Position numbers and translations under genes: made by a program. The notes under the pieces were generated by a model. The model searched no databases. It saw only the letters and a program-made list of their open reading frames with translations, and was not told the DNA's origin. Below, piece by piece: positions 55,941-64,000 of a stretch of DNA of 64,000 nucleotides; position 1 is the stretch's first letter; every line of letters begins with the position of its first letter. Source of the DNA: Mollicutes bacterium Phil14 (lineage in GTDB: Bacteria > Bacillota_I > Bacilli_A > ML615J-28 > CAG-698); the NCBI GenBank assembly GCA_001940985.1, contig MSHB01000015.1:62001-126000 (forward strand). The letters run 5' to 3'.

Positions 55941-55972
55941 AAAAAAAAGATTCAGTTTACTCAACTGAATCT
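55941..55972 (-). terminator. Terminator of topA
   Basis: A ten-base-pair stem (55963-55972 with 55948-55957) with a five-base loop is followed by a U run (55948-55941). The topA stop codon overlaps the loop. Confidence 0.88.
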
Positions 55973-57966
55973 GATTTTTCTAAAGTTTCTTCTGTGGGCA
56001 AATTTGAATATGTTGCTTTGCAATCTGGATATCTGCTACAAGCATAAAACTTTTGTCCTTTTGAACGACCTTTTTTAGAAATTCTTTCAACAAGCGTTCC
56101 TTTATGACATACTGGGCATTCAACATTAGTATCTACAACTGGTTCTGGTTCTTTTTTCTTTATGTATCTACATTTTGGAAATGCTGAACAAGCTGCAAAT
56201 TCACCAAATCTACCATTTCTCATTACTAATGGGCTTCCACAATTAGGACATTTTTCCTCTAATAATACTGGATATATTTTTGGCATTTTTTCATTTGCTT
56301 CAGAAACCAAAGGCATAAATTCATCATAGAACTTTCTTAATTCTTCATACCAAATCTTTTTTCCCTCAGATATTTCATCTAAACTTTCTTCCATATCTGC
56401 AGTATATTTAACGTTTATTATCGAACTGAAATATTCAGCTAATTTATCATTAGTTAAAATACCTTGCTTTGTTGGAACAAACATTTTCTTTTCCATCTTA
56501 ACATAATTTCTTTGTTTTAATGTTTCCATAGTAATAGCATAAGTAGATGGACGGCCAATACCTAGTTCTTCCATTTTCTTTATTAATCTAGCTTCAGAAT
56601 ATCTAGTTGCTGGAGAAGTAAACTTTTGCTCACTACTAATTTCTGGATTTTTCAAAATTTGACCAACTGTAAATGCTGGTAGTGATTTAGCATCATTTCC
56701 TTCATAATCTCCATAGATTTTCATATATCCATCAAAAAGAATTCTTTCGCCACCAACTTCAAATATATAACCATTATTATCAATTTTTAATTTTTGATCT
56801 TCAACTAAAGCATTGCTCATTAATGAACTTAAAGCGCGAGCATATATTAAAGAATACAATTTATATTCATCATTAGTCAAAAATTCTTTAACACTTTCTG
56901 GTGAATAATTAGCTCTTGTAGGTCTAATGGCTTCATGAGCGTCTTGAACATTCTTACCTTTATTCTTAACTTCATTATAGCCTCTATAATATTTTTCACC
57001 AAATTTTGAAATAATTAATTCTTTAGCTTCACTAATAAAATCATTAGATAAACGATATGAATCTGTTCTCATATAAGTAATCAAACCAACACGTTCAGAT
57101 TTTAATTCAACACCTTCATACAACTTTTGAGCAATCATCATTGTTTTCTTTGCATTAAAGCCTAATTTACTTGAAGCATCCTGTTGAAGAGTTGAAGTGA
57201 TATATGGTTCTTTTGAACTCTTTTCGCGGTTCTTTGTTAATATATCACTAACCACATACTCATCACTTAATGAATTCAAAACTTTATCTGTTTCTTCCTT
57301 AGAAGTTAATTTTATTTTTTCATTATTATAACTTGCTAGTTTTGCTTTCAATTTATGGTTTTTTTCTTTAAAATCTAAAAAAACCTCCCAATATTCCTCT
57401 GGAACAAAAGCTTCTATTTCTCTTTCTCTATCAACAATTAATTTCAATGCTACAGATTGAACACGGCCAGCAGATTTAGAACCTATTTTTCTTTGCAATA
57501 ACTTAGATAGACTAAAACCAATAATTCTATCTAAAATTCTTCTAGATTCTTGAGATTTTACTAAATCGTAATTTATGTCGCGGCCATTTTGTAAAGCATT
57601 TAGAATTGCTGTTTTAGTAACTTCGTGAAATTCAATTCTTTCGTAATCTTTTTTCTTCAAATCAAGGACTTCAGCTAAATGCCAACTAATCGCCTCTCCT
57701 TCACGATCTGGGTCGGTTGCAAGATAGACTTTATCTGAAGTTTTGACAAGTTTTTTTAATTCGCGAACTATTGGAGCTTTATCTTTCAATATTTTATACA
57801 TTGGTTGGAAATTATTTTCAATATCCACACCAAAGCCTCCATATCCTCTGGTTACTAAATCTCTTATATGCCCTTTACTAGACGTAACAATATAATCACT
57901 ACCTAAATACTTTTCAATTGTTTTTGACTTAGCTGGACTTTCCACAATAACTAAATTTTTTGCCAT
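55957..57966 (-). CDS. topA: DNA topoisomerase I (type IA)
   Basis: The 669-residue enzyme relaxes negative supercoils. It shows the TOPRIM domain (VIVESPAKSKTIEKYLG-type start, ATDPDREGEAISWHL), the active-site Tyr in LITYMRTDSYRLS (near residue 300) and RPTRANYSPE. Two C-terminal zinc-ribbon modules follow: CPNCG...CSAFPKC and CPVCHKGT...CSRYPDC. Length is normal for Firmicutes. It has its own promoter and terminator. Confidence 0.97.
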   Translation of the reverse strand: MAKNLVIVESPAKSKTIEKYLGSDYIVTSSKGHIRDLVTRGYGGFGVDIENNFQPMYKILKDKAPIVRELKKLVKTSDKVYLATDPDREGEAISWHLAEVLDLKKKDYERIEFHEVTKTAILNALQNGRDINYDLVKSQESRRILDRIIGFSLSKLLQRKIGSKSAGRVQSVALKLIVDREREIEAFVPEEYWEVFLDFKEKNHKLKAKLASYNNEKIKLTSKEETDKVLNSLSDEYVVSDILTKNREKSSKEPYITSTLQQDASSKLGFNAKKTMMIAQKLYEGVELKSERVGLITYMRTDSYRLSNDFISEAKELIISKFGEKYYRGYNEVKNKGKNVQDAHEAIRPTRANYSPESVKEFLTNDEYKLYSLIYARALSSLMSNALVEDQKLKIDNNGYIFEVGGERILFDGYMKIYGDYEGNDAKSLPAFTVGQILKNPEISSEQKFTSPATRYSEARLIKKMEELGIGRPSTYAITMETLKQRNYVKMEKKMFVPTKQGILTNDKLAEYFSSIINVKYTADMEESLDEISEGKKIWYEELRKFYDEFMPLVSEANEKMPKIYPVLLEEKCPNCGSPLVMRNGRFGEFAACSAFPKCRYIKKKEPEPVVDTNVECPVCHKGTLVERISKKGRSKGQKFYACSRYPDCKATYSNLPTEETLEKSDSVE

Positions 57967-57986
57967 ATAATCACCTTATTGCTTGA

Positions 57987-58015
57987 ATTATAACACTAAC
58001 ATTTTAACTAATCAA
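57987..58015 (-). promoter_or_regulatory. Promoter of topA
   Basis: TTGATT (58015-58010) and TATAAT (57992-57987) have a 17-base spacer, with TGT before the -10. The rest of the 57967-58113 gap holds no gene I can support. Confidence 0.7.
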
Positions 58016-58108
58016 GATTTTTTTTATTTTTTCAATGCAATAATGACGTTTTCATTGAAAATATATTTTACAATAATTCAAAAGAAAATTATATTATCAC
58101 ATTAAAAA

Positions 58109-58134
58109 CAAAAAGCAAAGGAATTTCCCTTGCT
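58109..58134 (-). terminator. Terminator of ftsK-lepB-rbgA-rnhB-lipoprotein operon
   Basis: A nine-base-pair stem including one G-U pair spans 58134-58114 and is followed by U residues on the minus strand, two bases past the lipoprotein stop. Confidence 0.75.
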
Positions 58135-58135
58135 A

Positions 58136-58927
58136 TTATATTATATCATATTGAAGAATATATACCTTTTTATTATTATTTTCTGAATAATGTTCTATTT
58201 TTAAATACATTTTTTTAATCTTAGTATTAATATCTAGTTTTTCGTAGCCAACATCTTTATAATTTCCTCTTTCAGTTTGATAATGATACACACCATAAAA
58301 AGGCAGAATATCTCCATCACCTGTTTCTATCCAAGTTTGGAAATCCAAATGTCCTGTTTCAATATCATTAATATCGAGATTAATTTTATAACCGATGTTA
58401 TTTTCATCAATCATTTTAGTATCAACATAAAAATTAAATTCGCTAAATTTACTAATTAATTTTTTTTCTTCTTCTGTTAATTTTAAAATTTCTTCATGAT
58501 ACTTTAAATCATTTTTGATAACTTCTTCATTTTCCTTATATTCATATGAAAATAAAACATCAAAACTTTTAATTTCATCTATTTTTTGATATGGTAAAAA
58601 GTTTTGCGCATATTTTCTTTTATCAGCATCTTCAAAAACAAAATTATGATAATACTGTTTAATACCATCATCTGTCAAATAATCTACTTGATAATAATTA
58701 TAATATCTTGAAGTTCCTTTTAAAAAATCTGAATACACAGTCAATGAATAATACATATCACCATCAGTTTTTTTACTAATGACGGTCATATATGAAGAAA
58801 CCCCATCACTTGATATTAAATGATCAGCAGCAATTTTTTCATATTTTAAACCAACAGAATCATTTTTGCAACCAATTAACAATACATTAATAACAAGTAT
58901 AAGAATTAATACTACTGTTTTTTTCAT
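58136..58927 (-). CDS. Putative lipoprotein, unknown function
   Basis: The 263-residue protein has a lipoprotein signal (VLILILVINVLLIGCKND; lipid Cys at residue 20). The rest is rich in Tyr, Asp and Lys, with predicted beta-strands and no motif I recognise. It is last in the operon after rnhB, 15 bases downstream. AAAAAGGA precedes the ATG. It is probably surface-exposed; its role is unknown. Confidence 0.8.
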   Translation of the reverse strand: MKKTVVLILILVINVLLIGCKNDSVGLKYEKIAADHLISSDGVSSYMTVISKKTDGDMYYSLTVYSDFLKGTSRYYNYYQVDYLTDDGIKQYYHNFVFEDADKRKYAQNFLPYQKIDEIKSFDVLFSYEYKENEEVIKNDLKYHEEILKLTEEEKKLISKFSEFNFYVDTKMIDENNIGYKINLDINDIETGHLDFQTWIETGDGDILPFYGVYHYQTERGNYKDVGYEKLDINTKIKKMYLKIEHYSENNNKKVYILQYDII

Positions 58928-58942
58928 TGTATTTTTTCCTTT

Positions 58943-59548
58943 TTATAAATATTTTTTAACAGGAGTAAAACTTTTTCTATGAACATCACTAACCCCGTAT
59001 TTTTCAAGCATTTCCAAATGATACTTTGTAACATATCCTTTATGTTTTTTAAAGCCATATTGGGGATATTCTTCATCAAGTTTATCCATAATTCTATCTC
59101 TAGTAACCTTAGCAATTATACTAGCAGCAGCAATTGAAGCACTTTTTGAATCTCCCTTTACTAAATCCAAAAAAGGAATTTCAATATCTAATTTCATACA
59201 ATCAGTTAATACAAAATCTACTGGCAACTTGAATTTTAATACACAATCGGTCATACCTTTTTTACTTGCCATATAAACATTAAGTTTATCAACATCTTCA
59301 ACACTAATGATTTCTACTTTAACTTCTAATGCATCGCGCATTATAATATCATATAATTCATCACGGGTTTTAGAAGTCAATTTTTTCGAATCATCTAATT
59401 TATCTAGACGATATCCATTTGGCAAAATAACTGCTGCTACTACTAAAGGTCCTGCCATTGGACCACGACCAGCTTCATCGGTACCAGCAATATACTTATA
59501 ACCTTTTTTAGTTAATTCATCTTCATAACTATATATATCTTTTATCAT
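58943..59548 (-). CDS. rnhB: Ribonuclease HII
   Basis: The 201-residue enzyme removes ribonucleotides from DNA and RNA from hybrids. The DEDD metal site begins with GTDEAGRGPMAGPLVVAAV; later acidic residues occur in VLTDCMKLDIEIPFLDLVKGD, and the AAASIIAKVTRDRIM helix follows. The ATG overlaps the rbgA stop (ATGA). Length and motifs are typical. Confidence 0.96.
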   Translation of the reverse strand: MIKDIYSYEDELTKKGYKYIAGTDEAGRGPMAGPLVVAAVILPNGYRLDKLDDSKKLTSKTRDELYDIIMRDALEVKVEIISVEDVDKLNVYMASKKGMTDCVLKFKLPVDFVLTDCMKLDIEIPFLDLVKGDSKSASIAAASIIAKVTRDRIMDKLDEEYPQYGFKKHKGYVTKYHLEMLEKYGVSDVHRKSFTPVKKYL

Positions 59549-60366
59549 ACTCTATCTAATGTAATCTTACCTATTCTTGTATTTCTAAAATCTTGTATCA
59601 ATAATCGATAACCATCTTCAATACTTTGAATGTTCCCTCTAGACTTGCATATTTTTCTAACAAGGTCTATATTTTCACAATCGATATCAATATCATATCT
59701 ACTAGCAAATTCGTTTGGATAATATTCTCTTAAAAAATCAATTAAATAATTTCCCAAATCTTCTACTTTCAATAATTCATCTTTTATTGCACCTGTAATT
59801 GCTAGATTAATTCCTACCTTCTCATCTTCAAACTTAGGCCATAATACTCCTGGAGTATCTAGCAAATCTAAGTCTTTATTTAATCTAACCCATTGCTGAG
59901 CTTTAGTCACTCCTGGTTTGTTTCCTACATTGGCAACTTTTTTACCAACAAGTCTATTCAATAATGTAGATTTTCCTACATTAGGTATTCCTATAATCAT
60001 TCCTTTAATTGGACGGGGTTTCAAACCTTTTTGAGCCTCTTTAGCAAATTTTTCTTTCAACAATTCCTTAGACATAGGAACAATTTTTTTAATATTAAAG
60101 CCATCAGTAGAATCAATAGATAATACATTTTGTCCATTGTTTTTGAAGAAATTTTCCCACTTTTTAGTTAAATTAGAATCAGCCATATTGCTTTTTGTCA
60201 TCAATACCAATCTTGGCTTATTTTTTAAAATTTCATTAACCATAGGATTTCTTGAGGAAAATGGAATTCTTGCATCAATCAATTCATATACGATATCAAC
60301 TAATTTAAGTTTCTCTTCGATTTCCTTTTTAGCTTTAGCCATATGTCCGGGATACCATTGAATCAT
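59545..60366 (-). CDS. rbgA: Ribosome biogenesis GTPase RbgA (YlqF), unusual G4 motif
   Basis: The 273-residue circularly permuted GTPase acts in late 50S assembly. Motifs are in permuted order: G4, then G1 GIPNVGKST (near residue 130), G2/G3 with LLDTPGVLWP, and the C-terminal RNA-binding domain. The G4 motif, NKxD in Bacillus RbgA, reads TKSN here (LVLMTKSNMAD), with Asn at the Asp that selects guanine. The substitution is clear in the bases. In other GTPases Asp-to-Asn at this site shifts preference towards xanthosine nucleotides; the effect here is unknown. It is flanked by lepB and rnhB. Confidence 0.93.
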   Translation of the reverse strand: MIQWYPGHMAKAKKEIEEKLKLVDIVYELIDARIPFSSRNPMVNEILKNKPRLVLMTKSNMADSNLTKKWENFFKNNGQNVLSIDSTDGFNIKKIVPMSKELLKEKFAKEAQKGLKPRPIKGMIIGIPNVGKSTLLNRLVGKKVANVGNKPGVTKAQQWVRLNKDLDLLDTPGVLWPKFEDEKVGINLAITGAIKDELLKVEDLGNYLIDFLREYYPNEFASRYDIDIDCENIDLVRKICKSRGNIQSIEDGYRLLIQDFRNTRIGKITLDRV

Positions 60367-60367
60367 T

Positions 60368-61156
60368 TTATTTCACCTCTGACCAATCAAAAATGTTTTT
60401 TCCCATTTTATATTTTGCAATTCCAACAATCTGTGATTTATGAAAAAGTCCAAAGAAACGACTATCACTACTTTCATTACGATTATCACCTAAAACTAAA
60501 TAATAATCTTCAGGAATAACTAAATTTTCAGCTGATAATCCATGATTTTTATTAATAATCATCGCCATGTTAAAATCACTAGTATATTCATTTTCATCCA
60601 AATAATTTTCTACTATTGCAATACCATTAACATATACTTGATTACCACTACAATAAACAGTATCACCAGAAAGTCCAATAACTCTTTTTATAATCAATTC
60701 GTCATCCTTATCTACATAATTAGAAAGATTATTAATATCTTTATCAAGTGCTAAAACTACTATATCACCAAATTTAATATTTTTATTTGTAGATCTAACA
60801 ATTAAATTTTGTCCATTGGTAAGTGTTGGAAGCATTGAGCGACCATTAACAACAGGTTTATAGTAACATACAGCAAAGAAAAACTGTAGTATAAGACAGG
60901 CAGAAAACAACATACTAAAAAAATCGTTTATTTGAAAATCCTTTTCATCACATGAAATTTTACTACTTTGCCAAACTGTATAAACAATGAATAGAGACAC
61001 TGCAATAACAATCATTGCTAAATTAGCTGAACTTACAATGGCTCTTTTGTATATAATCAAAGCAAAAATCAAAATTATTGAGACAATGCTTGTACAAAGT
61101 CTGCCAAAAATTCTCTTCTGAATTACTAACTCATCCACTTCGCTTAATTGTTTCAT
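60368..61156 (-). CDS. lepB: Signal peptidase I with multi-helix N-terminus
   Basis: The 262-residue protein removes signal peptides from exported proteins. The Ser/Lys dyad is present: Ser107 in NGRSMLPTL and Lys157 in IIKRVIGLSGDTVYC; LGDNRNESSDSRFFG is box E. Unlike the single N-terminal anchor usual in Bacillus, three hydrophobic segments (about 21-35, 41-60 and 77-99) precede the catalytic domain. This explains the extra length. It lies between ftsK and rbgA in a tight operon. Confidence 0.93.
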   Translation of the reverse strand: MKQLSEVDELVIQKRIFGRLCTSIVSIILIFALIIYKRAIVSSANLAMIVIAVSLFIVYTVWQSSKISCDEKDFQINDFFSMLFSACLILQFFFAVCYYKPVVNGRSMLPTLTNGQNLIVRSTNKNIKFGDIVVLALDKDINNLSNYVDKDDELIIKRVIGLSGDTVYCSGNQVYVNGIAIVENYLDENEYTSDFNMAMIINKNHGLSAENLVIPEDYYLVLGDNRNESSDSRFFGLFHKSQIVGIAKYKMGKNIFDWSEVK

Positions 61157-61171
61157 TTTGGCTCCTTAATA

Positions 61172-63787
61172 TTAACTATTATTTTTCAAAATTCTTTCTA
61201 CTTCTTCCTCATCTACCAAGACAGAACGCGGTCTACCTTGAATAACAGGTGAAACAATTCCTAAATGTTCTAGTTCATCCATTATTGAATCAGCGCGATT
61301 ATATCCTATGTTAAATATTCTACATATTTGATTCATTGAAGCTTTTTTATATGTTACTACATGTCTAGCAACCTTTGGTAACAATTCATCTTGAATTTCA
61401 TCGTCATCACCTTGAGTAACTTCTGGTTCACTTTGCAAATCATCAATTGTAAACATATAATCAATATTATCATCACTAATGTATGAAACAACTTCTTCAA
61501 TTTCATCAGTTGATATATATGATCCTTGAACTCTTATATCTGGTCCACCAGTAGTATAAAGCATATCGCCTTTACCTAGCAATTTTTCAGCACCAGCGTG
61601 GTCTAATATTGTAAATGAATCTGTTTGAGTAGTAACACTAAATGCGATTCTAGCTTGAATATTGGCTTTAATTGTTCCTTTTATTACATCTATTGATGGT
61701 CTTTGAGTGGCAATTATCATATGTATACCTGCACTTCTAGCTTTTTGTGTCAATCGTTGAACACTAGTTTCAAAACTATCACCAGCAGTATTCATTAAAT
61801 CTGCAAACTCATCAATTACAATTACTATATAAGGCAAAGTTGACACACTAGAATCATTAGTTTTTTGTGCATAATCATTATATTCACTAATAGTACGTTT
61901 TCTTGCTATTCTAAACAAATCATAACGTCTTTCCATTTCATCGACTGCCCATTTTAATGTTGGAGCCGCAAGTTTAGGGTCATCAATAATAGGGGCTGCT
62001 AAATGTGGAACACTATCAAAGTACATTAACTCATTTCTCTTTGGATCAATTAAGATTAATTTTACTTGTTCTGGAGTTGCTTTATATAAAATACTAGTAA
62101 TTATTGAATGTATACAAACTGTTTTACCACTACCAGTACGACCAGCAACTAAGGCATGAGGCATTTCTGCTATATTAGCATATTTTGGTTCTCCATTAAT
62201 CTTTTTACCTAAAATAACATTTAATGGTTTCCCATCATTCAAATAATCTTTATTAGCTAATAGGTCGCCAAAAGCAACTACTGATTTAACAGGATTAGGA
62301 ACTTCTATACCTACTGTTGATTTACCAGGAATAGGGGCTTCAATTCTAATAGAATTACTTTCCAAATTCATTTGTAAATTACGAGATATAGATTCTATCT
62401 TTCCGACTTTTACACCAGGATCAAGTTTAACTTCAAATTGTGTAACAGCTGGACCAATTATATTATTAACAACATGTCCACCAATTTTAAATTCCTCTAA
62501 AGTACTATCAATTGTAGTTCTTTGAAAATCAACTTCTGTTCCATTATCAACATTTCTTTGACTTGAACGAGTTAATATATCAATAGGTGGGAATTTATAT
62601 TTCCTTTTTCTGCTTCTTCCTTGTGAAGGTTTTTTCTGAGAAACAATAGTTTCTGAATTATCCTTTTCTTCCATTTTATATGAATCAAGTTCTTGTATAT
62701 CTTCTCTTTTTGAAGCTTGCATTGGTATATCGATATCATCATAAAAATGACCTTCATCTTTTTCATAGTCATCATCAATTGTAGTAAATAATTTGTCATT
62801 ATTTTTATTTGAATCATTATATGAATTATTACGATAATTATTTTTTTCTTCAAAAGTTTCATTGTTTTGATATTCTTGATTATTTCTTCTTCTACTATCT
62901 ACGTAAATAATCTCTTTATCTTCATTTGACTCATCTTTTGCAAAATCTTGTCTATTAGAATATCTGTCTTCATCTCTATAGTTTGAATTACTATTTTCAT
63001 AATTAACATTTCTATTAATGTTATTATCATCATACCTATAGTTTGAATTATGATTTTCATAATTATCATTTCTATTAACACTATATGTATTATTATTTTG
63101 ATATCGATCATCTCTATTTTCTCTTTGAGAATTATCATAGTTATTATAACTATATTTATCAGGTTGGCTTGTGGCAAAAGGAGAACTTGGTTTAGCTGGT
63201 TTTGGACTATCAAAAAAAGCATTTTGTTCTTCTTTTGGCTTTCTAATAACAAGTGTTGATCGTTCTTCTCGAGAAGGTTTTTGATATTCGCGATTCATAT
63301 CTCTCTGAACAGGGTTAATTTGATAATCATCTTGATTAAAATTATTTGAGGCCGGTTTTCTATTTTCGCTTTGCAATAAACTTTCATCGCTATAGCGAAC
63401 ATAATTTTCTCTATTACGTTGATATAATTCCTTTTCAGTTTCTCGTTCACCTTTCAAATCCATAATATTTCGACGAGTAATTGCTGGTTCCTCTCTTCTC
63501 AAATATGAAGGTATACGATCTGGGGAATACTTATCTTTAACATTTCTTGAAGATGCTTGATAATCTTCATATTTTTTTTGATACTTTTTATCCTTTAAAT
63601 CTTCATATTGTGAACCATTATTGTTATATTTCACATATGGGAATACATTTTTATCTTCAACATTATATCCTGAATAACTAGAAGCAAATTTCTCAAATGG
63701 TGAATTGCTACTTTTATTTCTATTATACGCTGTATTACGATCATTATCATCAATTTTAGGAATATAAAAATTCTTTTTATTTGCCAT
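61172..63787 (-). CDS. ftsK: FtsK/SpoIIIE-type DNA translocase lacking membrane segments
   Basis: The 871-residue protein has the FtsK motor: alpha domain (about 400-510), beta domain with Walker A AGRTGSGKT at 548-556 and Walker B VIVIDEFADLM, and a C-terminal winged-helix gamma domain (ASMNQICRIFNIGYNRADSI). It pumps DNA during chromosome segregation. The N-terminal 395 residues are hydrophilic, low in complexity and rich in Asn, Asp, Tyr and Arg; the four helices that normally anchor FtsK and SpoIIIE are absent. The ATG overlaps the stop of the upstream gene by one base, with AGGAGG upstream, so the start is firm. It probably relies on a separate anchor, or is soluble. Confidence 0.93.
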   Translation of the reverse strand: MANKKNFYIPKIDDNDRNTAYNRNKSSNSPFEKFASSYSGYNVEDKNVFPYVKYNNNGSQYEDLKDKKYQKKYEDYQASSRNVKDKYSPDRIPSYLRREEPAITRRNIMDLKGERETEKELYQRNRENYVRYSDESLLQSENRKPASNNFNQDDYQINPVQRDMNREYQKPSREERSTLVIRKPKEEQNAFFDSPKPAKPSSPFATSQPDKYSYNNYDNSQRENRDDRYQNNNTYSVNRNDNYENHNSNYRYDDNNINRNVNYENSNSNYRDEDRYSNRQDFAKDESNEDKEIIYVDSRRRNNQEYQNNETFEEKNNYRNNSYNDSNKNNDKLFTTIDDDYEKDEGHFYDDIDIPMQASKREDIQELDSYKMEEKDNSETIVSQKKPSQGRSRKRKYKFPPIDILTRSSQRNVDNGTEVDFQRTTIDSTLEEFKIGGHVVNNIIGPAVTQFEVKLDPGVKVGKIESISRNLQMNLESNSIRIEAPIPGKSTVGIEVPNPVKSVVAFGDLLANKDYLNDGKPLNVILGKKINGEPKYANIAEMPHALVAGRTGSGKTVCIHSIITSILYKATPEQVKLILIDPKRNELMYFDSVPHLAAPIIDDPKLAAPTLKWAVDEMERRYDLFRIARKRTISEYNDYAQKTNDSSVSTLPYIVIVIDEFADLMNTAGDSFETSVQRLTQKARSAGIHMIIATQRPSIDVIKGTIKANIQARIAFSVTTQTDSFTILDHAGAEKLLGKGDMLYTTGGPDIRVQGSYISTDEIEEVVSYISDDNIDYMFTIDDLQSEPEVTQGDDDEIQDELLPKVARHVVTYKKASMNQICRIFNIGYNRADSIMDELEHLGIVSPVIQGRPRSVLVDEEEVERILKNNS
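62971..63080. repeat. 60-base tandem repeat inside ftsK linker
   Basis: A unit of exactly 60 bases (for example GTTTGAATTA at 62981 and at 63041) recurs about 1.8 times, encoding near-identical 20-residue blocks with the core NYENHNSNYR / NYENSNSNYR. The repeat is in frame and marks recent length change in the disordered linker. Confidence 0.8.
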
Positions 63788-64000
63788 TATTCTTCCTCCT
63801 GATATTCATTTTTTTCTAAAAATTCTTCTGCTTCTTTTACAGTTTTCATAAAATCATAGTCTTCTTCTTTTTTAAAGACACTTTTACTATATACTTTTAC
63901 AGTTTCTTCACTAATTATATCTATTATAACTAAGGCAACTTTATTAGATACTTTAATAAAAGGCAAATCAATCATTGCTCTTTTTAACCAATGAAAAGGA
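63787..64000 (-). CDS. C-terminal end of an unidentified protein upstream of ftsK
   Basis: A frame ending at 63787 runs open to the window edge. ATG 63975 is possible with weak AAAGAG, but the eight codons before it, to 63999, read PFHWLKRA without a stop and look coding (a Trp and typical codon use), so a longer gene cut by the window is likelier. The visible part is IDLPFIKVSNKVALVIIDII followed by a charged helical tail, EEFLEKNEYQEEE. I recognise no family. Its stop overlaps the ftsK start. Confidence 0.5.
   Translation of the reverse strand, partial: PFHWLKRAMIDLPFIKVSNKVALVIIDIISEETVKVYSKSVFKKEEDYDFMKTVKEAEEFLEKNEYQEEE

Noticed and set aside
58924..59115. Minus-strand 63-codon frame overlapping rnhB
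   Set aside because: It lies inside rnhB in another frame; rnhB is a well-conserved enzyme and explains the sequence.
62971..63080. Possible CRISPR-like repeats
   Set aside because: The 60-base units are in frame with ftsK, adjacent without spacers, and number about two.
62572..63252. Two minus-strand frames of 96 and 117 codons inside ftsK
   Set aside because: They are rich in Ile, Met and Lys because they read the Asn/Asp/Tyr-rich linker and its repeat in another frame.
1..64000. TGA as a tryptophan codon (Mollicutes code)
   Set aside because: Full-length proteins use TGG for Trp, and TGA ends several genes cleanly (for example 42991-42989 and 17517-17515).

Overview
This window is an AT-rich stretch (about 25-30% G+C by eye) from a low-G+C Gram-positive bacterium. 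The gene content is bacillary: an infC-rpmI-rplT operon with an L20-type attenuation leader, a GlgC/GlgD glycogen operon, several lipoproteins with lipobox cysteines, YtaF and DUF2089 families, RbgA, a nucleoside kinase of the TGS-like/uridine kinase type, and a bacterial V-type ATPase in place of any visible F-type enzyme. An uncultured gut-associated Bacilli or Mollicutes-neighbouring lineage fits best, but that placement is inference. TGA, TAG and TAA all end genes, so the code is standard. Every gene I support lies on the minus strand, so transcription runs from high to low coordinates. Many -35/-10 pairs are close to consensus with 17-base spacers.

Layout, low to high coordinate. 1-7000: glycogen operon glgB-glgC-glgD-glgA-glgP, with glgP cut by the window edge. 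7089-10232: nucleoside kinase, then infC-rpmI-rplT behind an attenuator, with infC starting at ATT. 10239-15161: an S51-type peptidase and two lipoproteins with bacterial Ig-like repeats, one carrying a GH3 NagZ-type catalytic domain. 15240-18174: an unrecognised four-gene cassette of a secreted protein, a membrane-anchored protein, an ABC ATPase and a permease. 18232-22967: a YtaF-like membrane protein, a MacB-like ABC transporter, a lipoprotein, and a 380-base leader region holding a promoter with a trinucleotide-repeat spacer, a possible leader peptide, a terminator and a 24-residue hydrophobic peptide. 22968-26644: an Ldh2-type dehydrogenase, malic enzyme and LarA-family racemase operon. 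26764-32194: a TetR-led operon with an ABC exporter, a decayed flavodoxin-fold gene, a YoaP-like protein, a membrane flavodoxin and a GNAT.

32296-45000: a 1534-residue SNF2 helicase, Xaa-Pro peptidase, phosphoglucomutase, a CDF transporter with an MntE-like ND/DD metal site, a DUF2089 regulator with a partner protein, acpP, a cytosolic GH18 enzyme and a frameshifted lipid kinase. 45046-55848: Tex and the nine-gene V-ATPase operon, whose proteolipid keeps the Na+ ligand set. 55957-64000: topA, a lipoprotein, rnhB, rbgA, lepB, an FtsK/SpoIIIE translocase without membrane segments, and the end of one more gene.

Most of the window is ordinary housekeeping. The best candidates for something new are the 15240-18174 cassette, the leader region at 22672-22897, the hydroxyacid cluster where malate may be the racemase substrate, and the TM-less FtsK. 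Two genes (29078-29772 and 44006-44922) carry single-base deletions in homopolymers, so sequencing error must be excluded before calling them decayed.
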